Shown one piece after another: positions 1 to 9,275 of a stretch of DNA of 64,000 nt. This DNA is from UBA7328 sp965247965 (GTDB lineage: Bacteria > Bacteroidota > Bacteroidia > Chitinophagales > Saprospiraceae), in the NCBI GenBank assembly GCA_965247965.1, contig OZ252053.1:1302001-1366000 (forward strand), in the 5' to 3' direction. Both the position numbers and the translations under genes were made by a program. Numbering within the stretch: the first letter of the stretch is position 1; every line of letters starts with the position of its first letter. Under the pieces are notes generated by a model. It ran no database searches and had not been told where the DNA came from. It was given only the letters and a program-made list of their open reading frames with translations.

Positions 1-701
1 GCCACTTCATTAAATTCATTTACCACGCGTCTGCGAGCTAGATGTTGCCTGGTTTTGGGATAGTACACCCAAAAAAGCGGAAGAGAATATTTTAGTTCGC
101 CCGTGGTCGCATCTATCTCATCTTTTATTGGCGCAATACCCAAAATTCTCGCTTTGACTATAGAAGATTCTTTATCAAAATACCACACTTCTTTTATTCT
201 GAATCTCTTAATGTCCTCTACGTCGATCTCACTCTTGGTGATCTTGATTTGCTCTTCATAGGTTTCCGGATCGTAAATTACAGAGGTATCTATTCTATTT
301 ACCAATTTAGCCAGATCGTCCTGGCTGAGTTGTTCTTTAAAGAATTCGTCCCTAAATATTTTTATCTCGTTATTTTCAGCAAGTTCTTTCAAAATTCCAA
401 AAAAAGGAGCATCGGGATTCCTCCAGTGCAGGTTCATTTTCTCCCGAGTATCGACAACTCTCCAAATTCTTTTTTGCCATACTACGTCGGATTCGCTCAA
501 CGGCTCGTATTCGAGAAACGGACTTTCGGACATTAAGATCCTTGGAACCACATCATCGTAATAGCCCTGAAGATCTTTTTGATCTTCGGGGAGCGCCAAT
601 TCACTGGACTCCGTAAGAAAGAAATCGTCTTCCTGTGCCATTACATTCCAAGAGTAAAAGCCGGTGAGTAAGATTGATAAAAAGAATATTCGCATTACCA
701 T
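1..701 (-). CDS. gldN: Gliding motility / T9SS protein GldN, 3' end outside window
   Basis: Last visible gene of the gldKLMN operon, reading toward the left edge, which cuts it off. The protein starts with a signal peptide (MRIFFLSILLTGFYSWNVMA, cleavage after the AQ) and continues without a stop to base 1. It contains the GldN-type stretch VWQKRIWRVVDTREKMN followed by HWRNPD near residues 60-85. GldN/PorN is known to form the periplasmic ring of the type IX secretion system with lipoprotein GldK. Start is ATG at 701 or the in-frame ATG at 695; both lie just 12-18 bases past the gldM stop, so translation is probably coupled to gldM. Confidence 0.9.
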   Translation of the reverse strand, partial: MVMRIFFLSILLTGFYSWNVMAQEDDFFLTESSELALPEDQKDLQGYYDDVVPRILMSESPFLEYEPLSESDVVWQKRIWRVVDTREKMNLHWRNPDAPFFGILKELAENNEIKIFRDEFFKEQLSQDDLAKLVNRIDTSVIYDPETYEEQIKITKSEIDVEDIKRFRIKEVWYFDKESSIVKARILGIAPIKDEIDATTGELKYSLPLFWVYYPKTRQHLARRRVVNEFNEV

Positions 702-712
702 TAATTAGATTC

Positions 713-2308
713 TTATTTGATATTAAACACCATCTGACCTAAATCCCTTGCAGCGGGGTCTCCCGGACATCTACACTTTATATTTTCAAAGAAAAACCGA
801 TCGCCAGGCCTTGCTTTATTCACAATTCTCCGAGCGTCCTGGCGGTATTTTGCACCCGGATTCTCCGCTATTTCAGGATCAGCCCTTCGAGGAACTCGTA
901 CCACTATATATCCCGAAAGATCACATTTTGCTTCAAAATCAAAGTTTTCCAAAACCGCACTAACACCACCCTGTGCTTTGAATTCTCCTGATGACATAAC
1001 ACCGCCGCGGCTCTTACTCAATTTTGGTACTGGATCAGGGATTCTTTTTACCCTGAAATCTTTGCCTGCATTAAAGCCCGGAGCACTTACATTTATTTTG
1101 GCGTACTCGTTCAACTTCGTAGGCCTATTGACACTCACGTTGTATGTACCGTCGCTGTTCCGCTTGATATTCCCACCTCCGGCACCGGCCATCTTGACGT
1201 TTACCTGGTTGCTTGGCACACCAGCTACTGACACTTCGACCGGGTTATCCACGCCTATATAGAATACGTTCATCTTAGTGGCCGAGATCGTCGCGGATCG
1301 CTCGCCTACTTCATATTCATATGTCTTGTTGAATTTTTGGATTTCACCGGTGACCGGGTTCTCCACTGAGGCTTCTACAGTGTATTTTTTCTTTCCTACA
1401 CCTCTGGCTCTTATCTGCCAGTTTGCTACGCCGTCATCATCGACTGCCAGGTCTCTGCCGTTTACCTTGATCGCTACACCAGTATTGGATTCCGTCGACG
1501 CCGAAGCACTTAAAAACACGTCCGTGGTAAACTGCTCGCCATTGATTACATATGTTTTTTCAGGAGCGGAAACAACTGTAAATCTATCCAAAACCACATC
1601 AGTAGTCGTACCTACTTTATTTGCCAAATAATTCAAGAATTCAGCTTCTGTGCTTTTTACGTCATTTTGAAATTTTCTCAAAATCGGCAATACGGCCTGT
1701 ACAGGCATATGCCTAAAGTTGAAGGTACTCCAGGTGTAATTTTTTCTCTTTCTCTTCTTTAATTTCCACGTTTCGTCGTCCACTATTGGAGGTATTTCCT
1801 TAGCCACGGCAGCTCTATCTTCTTCGTCTACGAGTTCCATGATTTCATTGCGGTACTTTGTCAGCGCTTCCTTGAGCTGTTCTCCCCGTCCATTCTCCAC
1901 CAGAAATTTAGTGGCCATATCATTATTTTTCTTTCCTCTCAATTCTTCTACGCCTTGCACCATGCGATAATCGCCGTCGTCGTGTACCCCATTTTTATCG
2001 CCCGACTTATCCACTAGTTCGTCGATGATCTCTTGGAGAGAAACAGTCAACGCTTGTGATTTCTGCTGTGCAGGATCTATTCGATCCGCATATTGTTCCA
2101 GAGATTTTTTCTTTTTTGCTCCATCTCTAATCGCTGCGGGGAGGGCATTATTGGATTCATCCAAAGCTACATTGGACTTTTCCAAGCCTTTATCTACGAT
2201 TTTAAATGCATTGAATATTTCGGCGGAAACATTGAGGGCCAAAAGGGCCGTCAACACCAGGTACATGATATTGATCATGAGTTGCCGCGGTTCCTTAGGA
2301 ATTGCCAT
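713..2308 (-). CDS. gldM: Gliding motility / T9SS inner-membrane protein GldM
   Basis: 531 residues, normal GldM length. The N-terminus (MAIPKEPRQLMINIMYLVLT, then ALLALNVSAEIFNAF) is the single transmembrane helix and conserved entry of GldM; the rest is periplasmic and rich in beta structure (four domains in known GldM/PorM structures). GldM forms the dimeric shaft that couples the GldL proton-driven motor to the GldKN ring and T9SS translocon. Third gene of the operon, between gldL and gldN. The start is unambiguous because the transmembrane motif begins within a few residues of this ATG. Confidence 0.96.
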   Translation of the reverse strand: MAIPKEPRQLMINIMYLVLTALLALNVSAEIFNAFKIVDKGLEKSNVALDESNNALPAAIRDGAKKKKSLEQYADRIDPAQQKSQALTVSLQEIIDELVDKSGDKNGVHDDGDYRMVQGVEELRGKKNNDMATKFLVENGRGEQLKEALTKYRNEIMELVDEEDRAAVAKEIPPIVDDETWKLKKRKRKNYTWSTFNFRHMPVQAVLPILRKFQNDVKSTEAEFLNYLANKVGTTTDVVLDRFTVVSAPEKTYVINGEQFTTDVFLSASASTESNTGVAIKVNGRDLAVDDDGVANWQIRARGVGKKKYTVEASVENPVTGEIQKFNKTYEYEVGERSATISATKMNVFYIGVDNPVEVSVAGVPSNQVNVKMAGAGGGNIKRNSDGTYNVSVNRPTKLNEYAKINVSAPGFNAGKDFRVKRIPDPVPKLSKSRGGVMSSGEFKAQGGVSAVLENFDFEAKCDLSGYIVVRVPRRADPEIAENPGAKYRQDARRIVNKARPGDRFFFENIKCRCPGDPAARDLGQMVFNIK

Positions 2309-2346
2309 ATTCTTCTATTTAATTGAAATTGCGAAGTACAGAAATG

Positions 2347-2440
2347 CCCACGCACTGCCCCATCCCTAAAGGGAGTCCAGCCGCAAGTTTCAATTCGAGC
2401 GCGGGGTTTCCGCCCTTCGGCGGATTAGGGTGCGGGATGG
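2347..2440. repeat. GC-rich dyad repeat in the gldL-gldM gap
   Basis: An imperfect inverted repeat: CCCATCCCTAAAGGG near the left side and GGATTAGGGTGCGGGATGG near the right. The same signature (CACCC, then CCCTAAAGGG or CCCTGAAGGG) recurs at 21541-21583 and 56474-56574, always in intergenic space. The sequence can fold into a hairpin in mRNA inside the gld operon. It resembles the interspersed palindromic repeats common in Bacteroidota genomes; no function is shown. Confidence 0.6.
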
Positions 2441-2495
2441 CAATTATGTAATCGATACTTCGCAACTTTTGTTATTTAATGTTATCAGATCAATC

Positions 2496-3080
2496 TCACG
2501 CTTTTACAGAAAATGCACCTAGTACATTGCCGTATACGCCATTCAAAGAAGATAAATTCCTATTCAATGTAGCCATTTGGTCTTTGTACATTTTTGTATC
2601 CTCTACCGTATCGTGAAGTGTACTCATAGCCTCGCTAAGCCGCGCATAAAAGTTATTGGCCGTGTCCAATTGTTGTTTGGTCTCAGAGAAGTCGATTTCC
2701 TGAAGTGATTTCAGGGAGCCGAGACTCGAAGACATCGACTGCAACTCTCCGAGCATGCCGCCTAAATGACCCTCCACTTGCTCGGCATTAAGTGGTCTTG
2801 GTACATCTCCGTCTATCATCCCTCCGGCAAGAGGAACGAGGTTAGCTTCCTGCATTTCCAGACCGGGATATAATTTTTCCCAGTAGTAATCCTTTTCGGG
2901 AGGTATAATGCCCAACATTAAAAAAAGAATAGCTTCAGTGATCAATCCTACCGTGATAAAGAAATTACCCATAGGATGACTCGTGATCTTCATTAATGCA
3001 CCGATCATCACTATTGACGCACCCACACCTATGACGAAGTTTTTGAAGTATTTGAATCCTCTCGAATGTATAAAGCCCAT
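2496..3080 (-). CDS. gldL: Gliding motility / T9SS motor protein GldL
   Basis: 194 residues. The start MGFIHSRGFKYFKNFVIGVG is the conserved GldL entry and leads into two transmembrane helices (about residues 14-33 and 38-58), followed by PPEKDYYWEKLYPGLE and a cytoplasmic, coiled-coil-prone tail (residues about 100-180). GldL with GldM forms the proton-motive-force-driven rotary motor of the T9SS. It follows gldK after 45 bases. The gap to gldM is unusually long (187 bases) because of the repeat at 2347-2440. Confidence 0.96.
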   Translation of the reverse strand: MGFIHSRGFKYFKNFVIGVGASIVMIGALMKITSHPMGNFFITVGLITEAILFLMLGIIPPEKDYYWEKLYPGLEMQEANLVPLAGGMIDGDVPRPLNAEQVEGHLGGMLGELQSMSSSLGSLKSLQEIDFSETKQQLDTANNFYARLSEAMSTLHDTVEDTKMYKDQMATLNRNLSSLNGVYGNVLGAFSVKA

Positions 3081-3125
3081 AGTTGTAATTTTTAATTGAT
3101 ATTCTTATTTAATTATAATAGGGTA

Positions 3126-4367
3126 TTAAAAGTCATTGATCGATCTACCCAGGAACGTGAGAGTTGTTCTGAAGCCTATATACGACTTCGTGGTATCCTG
3201 GAATTGATAATCCCTGGTACCTGTTTGGAGAAAGTAATGTACATCTTTCCATGAACCTCCTCTTACTACTTTTCTTTTGTAAGCAGAAGGATCGTTGTCT
3301 TTGGCATTGTATTTAATGTCAGGATTCAGATCGTGGATGTGGGTATAACTATTTGGGAAGTATGCTGTCTCTGTCCATTCTGATACATTTCCCGACATAT
3401 CGTAAAGGCCGAAATCATTAGGGAAGTAAGAAGCGACTGGCACGGTGTGCATACCACCGTCCTCCGCGTAATTTCCTCTGCCCGGTTTGAAGTTAGCGAG
3501 CAAGCATCCTTTCGCATTTCTTATATAGTACGTACCCCATGGATAGGCTGCAAGATCATGACCGCCACGAGAAGCGTATTCCCATTCCGTTTCTGTGGGA
3601 AGTCTGAAATCTTCCATTAATGGATTATTTCTATCCCTGTTTTCGTTCCAGATATTTGTCCTCCAATCGCAAAAAGCTTTGGCCTGATGCCAATTCACTC
3701 CAACGATCGGATAATCGTCAAATGCCGGATGCTCGAAATACTGCCGGGTCATGGGTTCATTATAAGAATAGGCAAAATCTCTTATCCAGCAAAAGACATC
3801 GGGATAGACGTTTACAGTTTTGGTATTTAATACCTCTGATCTTCTGCCGTTGTAATTTCCAGTAGCCGCTTTTTTCCAATCGACCCAATCGTATGTATAA
3901 GTAAATAGATCCGTATTAAATTCTCTTTCGCCGGACAAGGACATGTTGGCAGTGTGGTACATTTCATCCAGTATCTCGTCCTGCCAATCGATCTTGAGTT
4001 CCCAATCGATTTCTTCATTTCCATAATCGTCTTCTATGAAATCGCCGAAAATCTCGTGCGCCTTATATTCCCTGACCCATTCTACAAACTGGCGATACTC
4101 ATTATTAGTAATCTCGGTCTCGTCCATGTAGAATCCTTGGACGGATACAGTGCGCGGCCTTTGGGTGTATGTATTAAAAATATCCTGGTCGCTCTGGCCG
4201 ATGGTGAGGTATCCGGATGGAATGTATACCATCCCAAGTGGATTGATCGTGCCTTTCCATTTTGGTCTGTCTTGTGAGCCTACTAGCTGGCCTCCGTTGT
4301 CTCTTCCGCAAGATATTAACAATAGCAATGCGCATCCCAGAAGAAGGGCAATAATCGGTACTCTCAT
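3126..4367 (-). CDS. gldK: T9SS outer-membrane-associated lipoprotein GldK
   Basis: 413 residues. A lipoprotein signal peptide ends at LLLISC (lipid-anchored Cys about residue 20). The body is a formylglycine-generating-enzyme/SUMF1-type fold: GMVYIPSGYLTIGQSDQD, YPIVGVNWHQAKAFCDWR, RLPTETEWEYASRGG, MSGNVSEWTET and VRGGSWKD appear in the usual order. GldK/PorK uses this fold structurally, with GldN, in the periplasmic ring of the T9SS; no enzymatic role is implied. First gene of the operon; about 280 bases of non-coding sequence separate its start from the MITE at 4647. Confidence 0.95.
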   Translation of the reverse strand: MRVPIIALLLGCALLLLISCGRDNGGQLVGSQDRPKWKGTINPLGMVYIPSGYLTIGQSDQDIFNTYTQRPRTVSVQGFYMDETEITNNEYRQFVEWVREYKAHEIFGDFIEDDYGNEEIDWELKIDWQDEILDEMYHTANMSLSGEREFNTDLFTYTYDWVDWKKAATGNYNGRRSEVLNTKTVNVYPDVFCWIRDFAYSYNEPMTRQYFEHPAFDDYPIVGVNWHQAKAFCDWRTNIWNENRDRNNPLMEDFRLPTETEWEYASRGGHDLAAYPWGTYYIRNAKGCLLANFKPGRGNYAEDGGMHTVPVASYFPNDFGLYDMSGNVSEWTETAYFPNSYTHIHDLNPDIKYNAKDNDPSAYKRKVVRGGSWKDVHYFLQTGTRDYQFQDTTKSYIGFRTTLTFLGRSINDF

Positions 4368-4387
4368 ATTCGAATGTCTTCAGTAAT

Positions 4388-4646
4388 AATTTTGTTAATT
4401 CTTTCTACAGCCATTATAGTTAAACCATTACAGTCTCTAAGACCACAAGAATAACTCATCACGGCATACAGATATTTTACATACCAACAAAAAACGAACC
4501 ACGATTCTCATTATTTTGTAAAACGGCGCAATATGGCCATTTGTTTTTATAAAGTTGGCGACATTAATGAATGATTAACTCTCTCCGGAAGTCATTGATA
4601 TATAATGATTCATACTAATATAAAACATATTATTATATTTTTTAAT
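4388..4646. other. Upstream region of the gld operon, no gene seen
   Basis: AT-rich non-coding DNA between gldK and the MITE. It should hold the promoter of the gldKLMN operon, but I could not pick a convincing TTG / TAnnTTTG pair. No open frame with plausible composition is present on either strand. Confidence 0.5.
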
Positions 4647-4870
4647 CAATAGTTCGTGAAGGATTTCGGCCAAATTCGAAGTGTTAACAGCAGTATCTTA
4701 AATTCAAGATTTTCTATAACGCTGATTATCAAGTATTTATGGCCTGCTTATTTGGCAATCCTATTAAAATGCAAGTTTCGGTTCAGACGATACTTTAGTT
4801 TTAATAATTTATCCATAATTCTAAGATTGAGTATCAACGAGTTATGAAATATTTCCTTCACGGACTATTG
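4647..4870. mobile_element. 224-bp MITE, copy 1
   Basis: Ends are inverted repeats CAATAGTTCGTGAAGGA and, at the right on the opposite strand, CAATAGTCCGTGAAGGA (16 of 17 match). It is flanked by the 5-base direct repeat TTAAT (4642-4646 and 4871-4875). By eye it is identical over all 224 bases to 62940-63163, some 58 kb away. It holds no plausible gene; the 63-codon frame inside is a by-product. Size, terminal inverted repeats, target duplication and two identical copies define a miniature inverted-repeat transposable element. No transposase in the window has these ends. Confidence 0.9.
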
Positions 4871-4875
4871 TTAAT

Positions 4876-5089
4876 ATGTTTTTTAAAATAAATGGGAAAA
4901 TTTTTGGCACTAAGGCGCAAAGACGCAAAGGGAAGGTCATGTGATCCCTGGAATAAAAATCGAGTTAAGGAAATAAGAAGCATTGTCGACCCCAAGAGCT
5001 ACTCCAAACGCACCACCCGATTTCTGATCGCCACAATACCACATACGACCAGAAGCAGGCCCAGAATGATCAGGCCCCACTGGAATTAA
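4876..5089. other. Intergenic region downstream of MITE copy 1
   Basis: Contains a run of the type GGCACTAAGGCGCAAAGACG, a low-complexity motif often seen between Bacteroidota genes. On the minus strand a short hydrophobic frame (LIILGLLLVVCGIVA) is visible but has an in-frame stop immediately upstream and no start codon, so it is not called a gene. Confidence 0.4.
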
Positions 5090-5120
5090 GATTTACTAAA
5101 TCATTGAGATTTAGCAAATC
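5090..5120 (-). terminator. Stem-loop at the end of the glycerate kinase gene
   Basis: Inverted repeat GATTTACTAAATC / GATTTAGCAAATC (12 of 13 pair) with a 5-base loop. It overlaps the stop codon of the glycerate kinase gene. There is no clear U-run after the stem on the minus strand, so it could be a weak terminator or an mRNA 3'-end protecting structure. Confidence 0.45.
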
Positions 5121-6262
5121 GTACTTTTCAGAACGGCTTGTCTACGGAAAATCTCTTCTATCATTTCAAAACTCAATTCTTCGATAACTTTTTCCGCACT
5201 AGTAATGGCCCGTTCCAAAGAACCCACCTTGCTCAAAACGTCCTTCGCTACTTTTACATTGAGGTATATCAGATCTGTATCATCTAGTTCATTGATGCCC
5301 ACTATAAGACCTAAAGGAATTTGATTCTTCTTTGCCAAAGCAGCAACTCCTGATATTACTTTACCATGTCTCGATTGCTGATCGGCCTTGCCCTCTCCAC
5401 TGATGACCAAATCCGCATTTTTGCACGCATCTTCAAAACCGGTCATTTCCATAACAGTCTGTATGCCAGGGCGGATTTTTGCATCTAGGAATGCTACGGA
5501 GCCGCCTCCTATTCCTCCAGCAGCTCCTGAACCTCGGATATGGGCAATATCCTTTCCGATATCCCTTTCGATGATCTGCGCAAGGTTCTGAAGACCCTTG
5601 TCCAGCAGTTCAATTTGTTTGGCACTGGCGCCTTTTTGTTTCGCATATACATGAGCGGCTCCATTTTTCCCATGGAAAGGGTTGGTTACGTCGCAGATGG
5701 TGAAAAACGAAATTTGATGGAGCCGCTGATCGATCCTATTCTTTTCAATTCTACTTACCTCGATCAGGTTTTTACCAATGGATTCGAGCGATCTATTTTC
5801 TTCATCAAAAAATCGATAACCCAATGCGGCAGCAATCCCCATCCCCCCATCATTCGTAGCACTTCCCCCGATAAAGAGATAGATTTTTTTGCACCTCTGA
5901 TCGAGGGCATCTGCTATCAATTGGCCTGTGCCATATGATGAAGCTTTCATCACATTGAATTCGGATTCTTCAAGCAATGCGAGTCCCGATGCTTTGGCCA
6001 TTTCTATAAAAGCAGAATTTCTTTTTATTCGATAATCAGTTATAATTTCTCTTCCCAATGGATCCAAGACTTTCATCTTCCTCACCTCGACATCCGGATC
6101 ACTGTCAAAAATTGTCAACGAACCTTCTCCCCCATCAGCCAAAGGATGCACAATAGTATTTATCGATTTATCGAACCTTTTAATCCCTCGTTCAATAGCT
6201 TTTGCGACTTCCAGGGCAGAAAGTGAACCTTTGAATTTGTCGGGGCAGATGATGGCTTTCAT
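5111..6262 (-). CDS. glxK: Glycerate 2-kinase (GlxK/GarK family)
   Basis: 383 residues, the usual size. Phosphorylates D-glycerate with ATP to a phosphoglycerate, feeding products of glyoxylate, serine or sugar-acid breakdown into glycolysis. Family marks: MKAIICPDKFKGSLSALEVA at the N-terminus, HPLADGGEGS near residue 40, the glycine-rich GGSATNDGGMGIAAALGYRF near residue 132, GSGAAGGIGGG near 245 and SGEGKADQQSRHGKV near 290. It stands alone, divergent from the secreted-protein gene at 6462. The symbol is by family; garK would be an equally valid label. Confidence 0.92.
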   Translation of the reverse strand: MKAIICPDKFKGSLSALEVAKAIERGIKRFDKSINTIVHPLADGGEGSLTIFDSDPDVEVRKMKVLDPLGREIITDYRIKRNSAFIEMAKASGLALLEESEFNVMKASSYGTGQLIADALDQRCKKIYLFIGGSATNDGGMGIAAALGYRFFDEENRSLESIGKNLIEVSRIEKNRIDQRLHQISFFTICDVTNPFHGKNGAAHVYAKQKGASAKQIELLDKGLQNLAQIIERDIGKDIAHIRGSGAAGGIGGGSVAFLDAKIRPGIQTVMEMTGFEDACKNADLVISGEGKADQQSRHGKVISGVAALAKKNQIPLGLIVGINELDDTDLIYLNVKVAKDVLSKVGSLERAITSAEKVIEELSFEMIEEIFRRQAVLKSTIC

Positions 6263-6461
6263 TTTACAAGTATAAAAGAACCAAATAAATTTGGTTCGCC
6301 AGTGGTGTAGACAGTCCGATTACCTTAAAACTTCGTCGGGCGGGTTTATTGGCAGCTTTTGCACTATGTTGGATCATTGAGCCCCGGCTGTCCATTGGGA
6401 AAGAATCAAGGCAGAGGAATAATCTCCCGTTATTTTAGTTATAAGATGATCAGGATATCAC

Positions 6462-6893
6462 ATGAGATTACCTCTTCATATCGCTTGCATTTCTTTATTG
6501 ATCTTCTTCTGCAACCTCCTGATTGCCCAAGAAATCAAACCCCATAACAAAGCCATCATCTGGCGCGGGATGGAGCACAAATGGACGTACAATCACCGCA
6601 TAAATCGAATGGGCAATTACGTTTCGTTCGATGGTAAAAAAGGCTATTCTCTGCATTCCAGCGCAACCGGTTTGGGCTCAGATAGTTCTTTTTCAAAGAC
6701 GTATTATACCTATGTCGAGTCGCCTAATTTATTTTTCAAAGTGATAGAGGTTTCTGTGAAAATCGAAGGCAAAGAAGGCAAAACCAAACATTCCGAATCC
6801 GAATGTGCATTGTTCTGGAAAGGAAAAAATCAAGCACCTGATTCTGAATTTGCGGAAGAAAGGATAGATCTTTCTCTCAATTTAGATCATTGA
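6462..6893 (+). CDS. Secreted protein of unknown function
   Basis: 143 residues with a clear signal peptide (hydrophobic MRLPLHIACISLLIFFCNLL followed by IAQ). The mature part is polar and soluble, with motifs IIWRGMEHKWTYNHRINRMG and SSATGLGSDSS. I do not recognise the family. Followed after about 20 bases by a lipoprotein gene in the same direction, so the pair is probably co-transcribed and co-functional in the envelope. Confidence 0.75.
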   Translation: MRLPLHIACISLLIFFCNLLIAQEIKPHNKAIIWRGMEHKWTYNHRINRMGNYVSFDGKKGYSLHSSATGLGSDSSFSKTYYTYVESPNLFFKVIEVSVKIEGKEGKTKHSESECALFWKGKNQAPDSEFAEERIDLSLNLDH

Positions 6894-6914
6894 GCTTAAT
6901 TACTATTGTCATTC

Positions 6915-8120
6915 ATGCGTAAATTGATGCTCTACTTTCTCACCTCCTGGTTTTCTCTCTCATCCTGTGGTCTGAAGCGAATGCTTCCTCAAAAAGCCGT
7001 TCTTTCTGCATCTGAGCGAGCGCGATTGGAGAAAGAATCGAGTGCGCAAATCAAGTATACAAGCCAACCGCTAGTAGACTTCCCGATCATCCCGTTTCAA
7101 ATATTTGGCCTAGCCTACGACCTTGATATCATAATAGTCACTGACCACCCAAAAATTGACATGCATGAATTTGCCAAGATCGCTTTCCCCGATGGCGAAG
7201 TATGGATAACAAAAGAATCGGAAAAAGGGACATTGGATCAAGTCATTTATACGGACAGAAATGACCTGTATAAATTATTTCCCGAAATACCGCTGAGAAT
7301 TATTTCCACTCCTGTCAAGGTGATTGATCAAAGCGACAGAAAGAATTACAAGTTTCAGTTCGAATACAGAAATAGAGATGGTGAAGAAGTGTCAGCTCAT
7401 TTCGAAGGTAAATCAAATTCGAAATTGTTGAAAAAAAGGAATGGTTCTACAATGGGTCATTCGCGTAACCAGGTGATGGCAGTATTGGATTTACCCAAAA
7501 GATCATTTGGTAAGAGGTCAAAGGTTACTTATGATGGTATTCATTACAAAACCAAAAAAATATTAGGCATTAAGAACTTTCATACTGCAGTACAACAAAC
7601 CCAAGCCGGCCTGAGTGTAGCATCGATTGAAATGAAGAAATCAGGCGGGAAAATCGCAAGCACGCACAAAAAAGTATCCAAGGATATCGACCAGAAATGG
7701 GAGATTGAAAATGGACAAGAACAGGTTAACCTCATCCAACAAAATGCAGTCAGGGAAATAAAATACTGTTATCATAAAGTGGGCGAAGAACTCCATTTTT
7801 TCAAAGCCTACCTAAGCTTTTGGAAAAGCGACGACGGAACAATGAGCATTTCCGTATTCCCTGATATGCCCGATCTCCGTCGAAAATTTTCCCGGACATT
7901 TAATGGCAAATTTATAATAGACGTCAATGGACAGAAAAGTCATGGATTTGGCGATATTTTGTGTTACTGGGAAGCTGACCAACTTGTCGTAGATGTTCTT
8001 CCCAATTCGCCCTGGTGGATTGAAGAGCGGCCGATGCGCGGAGTTATTAAAATTGAAAACAATGCGGTATCGATGAACTTTGGAATGTTATCGAGTTTAG
8101 ATCCAATTCGTGAAAATTAA
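6915..8120 (+). CDS. Lipoprotein of unknown function
   Basis: About 401 residues. Starting at ATG 6915 gives MRKLMLYFLTSWFSLSSCG, a short lipoprotein signal peptide with Cys in a SSCG lipobox; an in-frame TTG at 6906 would only add three residues. The mature protein is rich in charged beta-type sequence and has no motif I can assign. The gene is followed by a strong terminator hairpin, so it closes a two-gene unit with 6462-6893. Confidence 0.75.
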   Translation: MRKLMLYFLTSWFSLSSCGLKRMLPQKAVLSASERARLEKESSAQIKYTSQPLVDFPIIPFQIFGLAYDLDIIIVTDHPKIDMHEFAKIAFPDGEVWITKESEKGTLDQVIYTDRNDLYKLFPEIPLRIISTPVKVIDQSDRKNYKFQFEYRNRDGEEVSAHFEGKSNSKLLKKRNGSTMGHSRNQVMAVLDLPKRSFGKRSKVTYDGIHYKTKKILGIKNFHTAVQQTQAGLSVASIEMKKSGGKIASTHKKVSKDIDQKWEIENGQEQVNLIQQNAVREIKYCYHKVGEELHFFKAYLSFWKSDDGTMSISVFPDMPDLRRKFSRTFNGKFIIDVNGQKSHGFGDILCYWEADQLVVDVLPNSPWWIEERPMRGVIKIENNAVSMNFGMLSSLDPIREN

Positions 8121-8123
8121 TGT

Positions 8124-8176
8124 AGAGCCAACCGTTCGGCTGAGCTCCGGTCGAAGCCTCTGGTTGGCTTATTTTT
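8124..8176 (+). terminator. Rho-independent terminator after the lipoprotein gene
   Basis: Stem AGCCAACC ... GGTTGGCT with an inner GC-rich stem-loop, followed directly by TATTTTTAA. Lies three bases after the stop codon of the lipoprotein gene. Confidence 0.8.
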
Positions 8177-8332
8177 AAACTCAATAACGCCAAGCAGAGC
8201 TTGACGCTGCTAAATGTTTGCTAAACATTAACATATCTCTGCATGCAATTATCGTCATTCATGAAAACATCAATTGTGAATATTTTCGCAACAAATTAAT
8301 GGATATAAGTATTGATTAAACAAACAACTACT

Positions 8333-9091
8333 ATGAGGATGAACAACGTTTTAAGCCTTTTTGGCTTTCTTTTGTTTTCTGCATTTACGGTTCATTCGCA
8401 AAACCTCACAGCCGTACAAATCGTAGAAAAAGCCGACCAGAAACAAAGGGGCGAATACAGCCAGGGCGAGATAAAAATGTCTATCGTCCGGCCCGATTGG
8501 AGTAGGGATATGACATTGAAAATGTGGTCTTATAAGGACGACCTATCGCTTATACTCGTGACGAGCCCGGCAAGGGACAAAGGCACTGCCTTTCTCAAGC
8601 GCTATCGCGAGATGTGGAATTGGCAACCGTCGATAGACAGAGTGATCAAGATGCCGCCTAGTATGATGTCTCAAAGTTGGTTAGGGTCTGATTTTACCAA
8701 TGATGATCTTGTGAAGCAGTCCTCCATTATTTACGATTACGATCATGAGATTACAGGCGAAGCTACTTTGGAAAACAGACTTTGTTGGGAAATCACATTA
8801 ATCCCCAAAGATGATGCCGCCGTGGTTTGGGGTAAGGTCACTTTGTGGATCGATAAAAAGGACTTTTTGCAACTCAAAACAGAATTTTACGACGAGGATG
8901 ATTACCTGGTGAATACCATGTACGGCAAAGAAATCACTCCATTGGGAGGCAGATTGTTGCCGCGCATTTTAGAGGTTGTTCCGGCTGAAGAAGAAGATAA
9001 TTTGACAAGGATTGAATATCTGGATCTGGACTTTTCTACACCTATTAAAGAAGATTTTTTTTCTATTCGGAATATGCAGCGGGTGAGATAA
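8333..9091 (+). CDS. LolA-like outer membrane lipoprotein-sorting protein
   Basis: About 252 residues from ATG 8333; an upstream in-frame TTG at 8312 would add an unlikely KQTTT leader. Signal peptide VLSLFGFLLFSAFTVHSQ. The mature part matches the COG2834-type outer membrane lipoprotein-sorting family: early AVQIVEKADQKQRGEYSQG, then RYREMWNWQPSIDRVIKMPP, MMSQSWLGSDFTNDDLV and a late FFSIRNMQ. Such periplasmic beta-sheet carriers are typically encoded beside FtsX-type ABC permeases, as here (9629), suggesting joint envelope lipid or lipoprotein transport. That partnership is inference from context. Confidence 0.85.
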   Translation: MRMNNVLSLFGFLLFSAFTVHSQNLTAVQIVEKADQKQRGEYSQGEIKMSIVRPDWSRDMTLKMWSYKDDLSLILVTSPARDKGTAFLKRYREMWNWQPSIDRVIKMPPSMMSQSWLGSDFTNDDLVKQSSIIYDYDHEITGEATLENRLCWEITLIPKDDAAVVWGKVTLWIDKKDFLQLKTEFYDEDDYLVNTMYGKEITPLGGRLLPRILEVVPAEEEDNLTRIEYLDLDFSTPIKEDFFSIRNMQRVR

Positions 9092-9203
9092 CACTTCGGC
9101 TTCCCCTTCGGCTCCGCTCAGGCCGGAGGCTCAGTGCAGGCGGCGGACGTTGGACGGCTAACGGCCGACGGCAGAGAAAATTAAGCCTCCTAACATTACA
9201 ACT

Positions 9204-9275
9204 CTATTCCATTCTCTCTTGCCATCTTCTTGGATGTCTCTTACCGGCTTCTGTGACTTCAACTTTATAGCTCAA
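9204..9275 (-). pseudogene. Possible remnant of a RelE/ParE-type toxin
   Basis: Directly after the antitoxin gene a TTG overlaps its TGA stop and opens a 23-codon frame, MSYKVEVTEAGKRHPRRWQE plus three residues. The opening MSYKVEV resembles the first beta strand of RelE/ParE toxins that normally follow this antitoxin type, but the frame stops at once and nothing toxin-like follows. Position and start style fit a decayed toxin; the peptide is too short for certainty. Confidence 0.35.

Noticed and set aside
748..2369. Plus-strand frames opposite gldM
   Set aside because: Shadow frames of a clearly coding minus strand.
4892..5089. 65-codon frame after MITE copy 1
   Set aside because: Overlaps a low-complexity GCGCAAAGACGC motif and has no protein-like pattern or homologue known to me.
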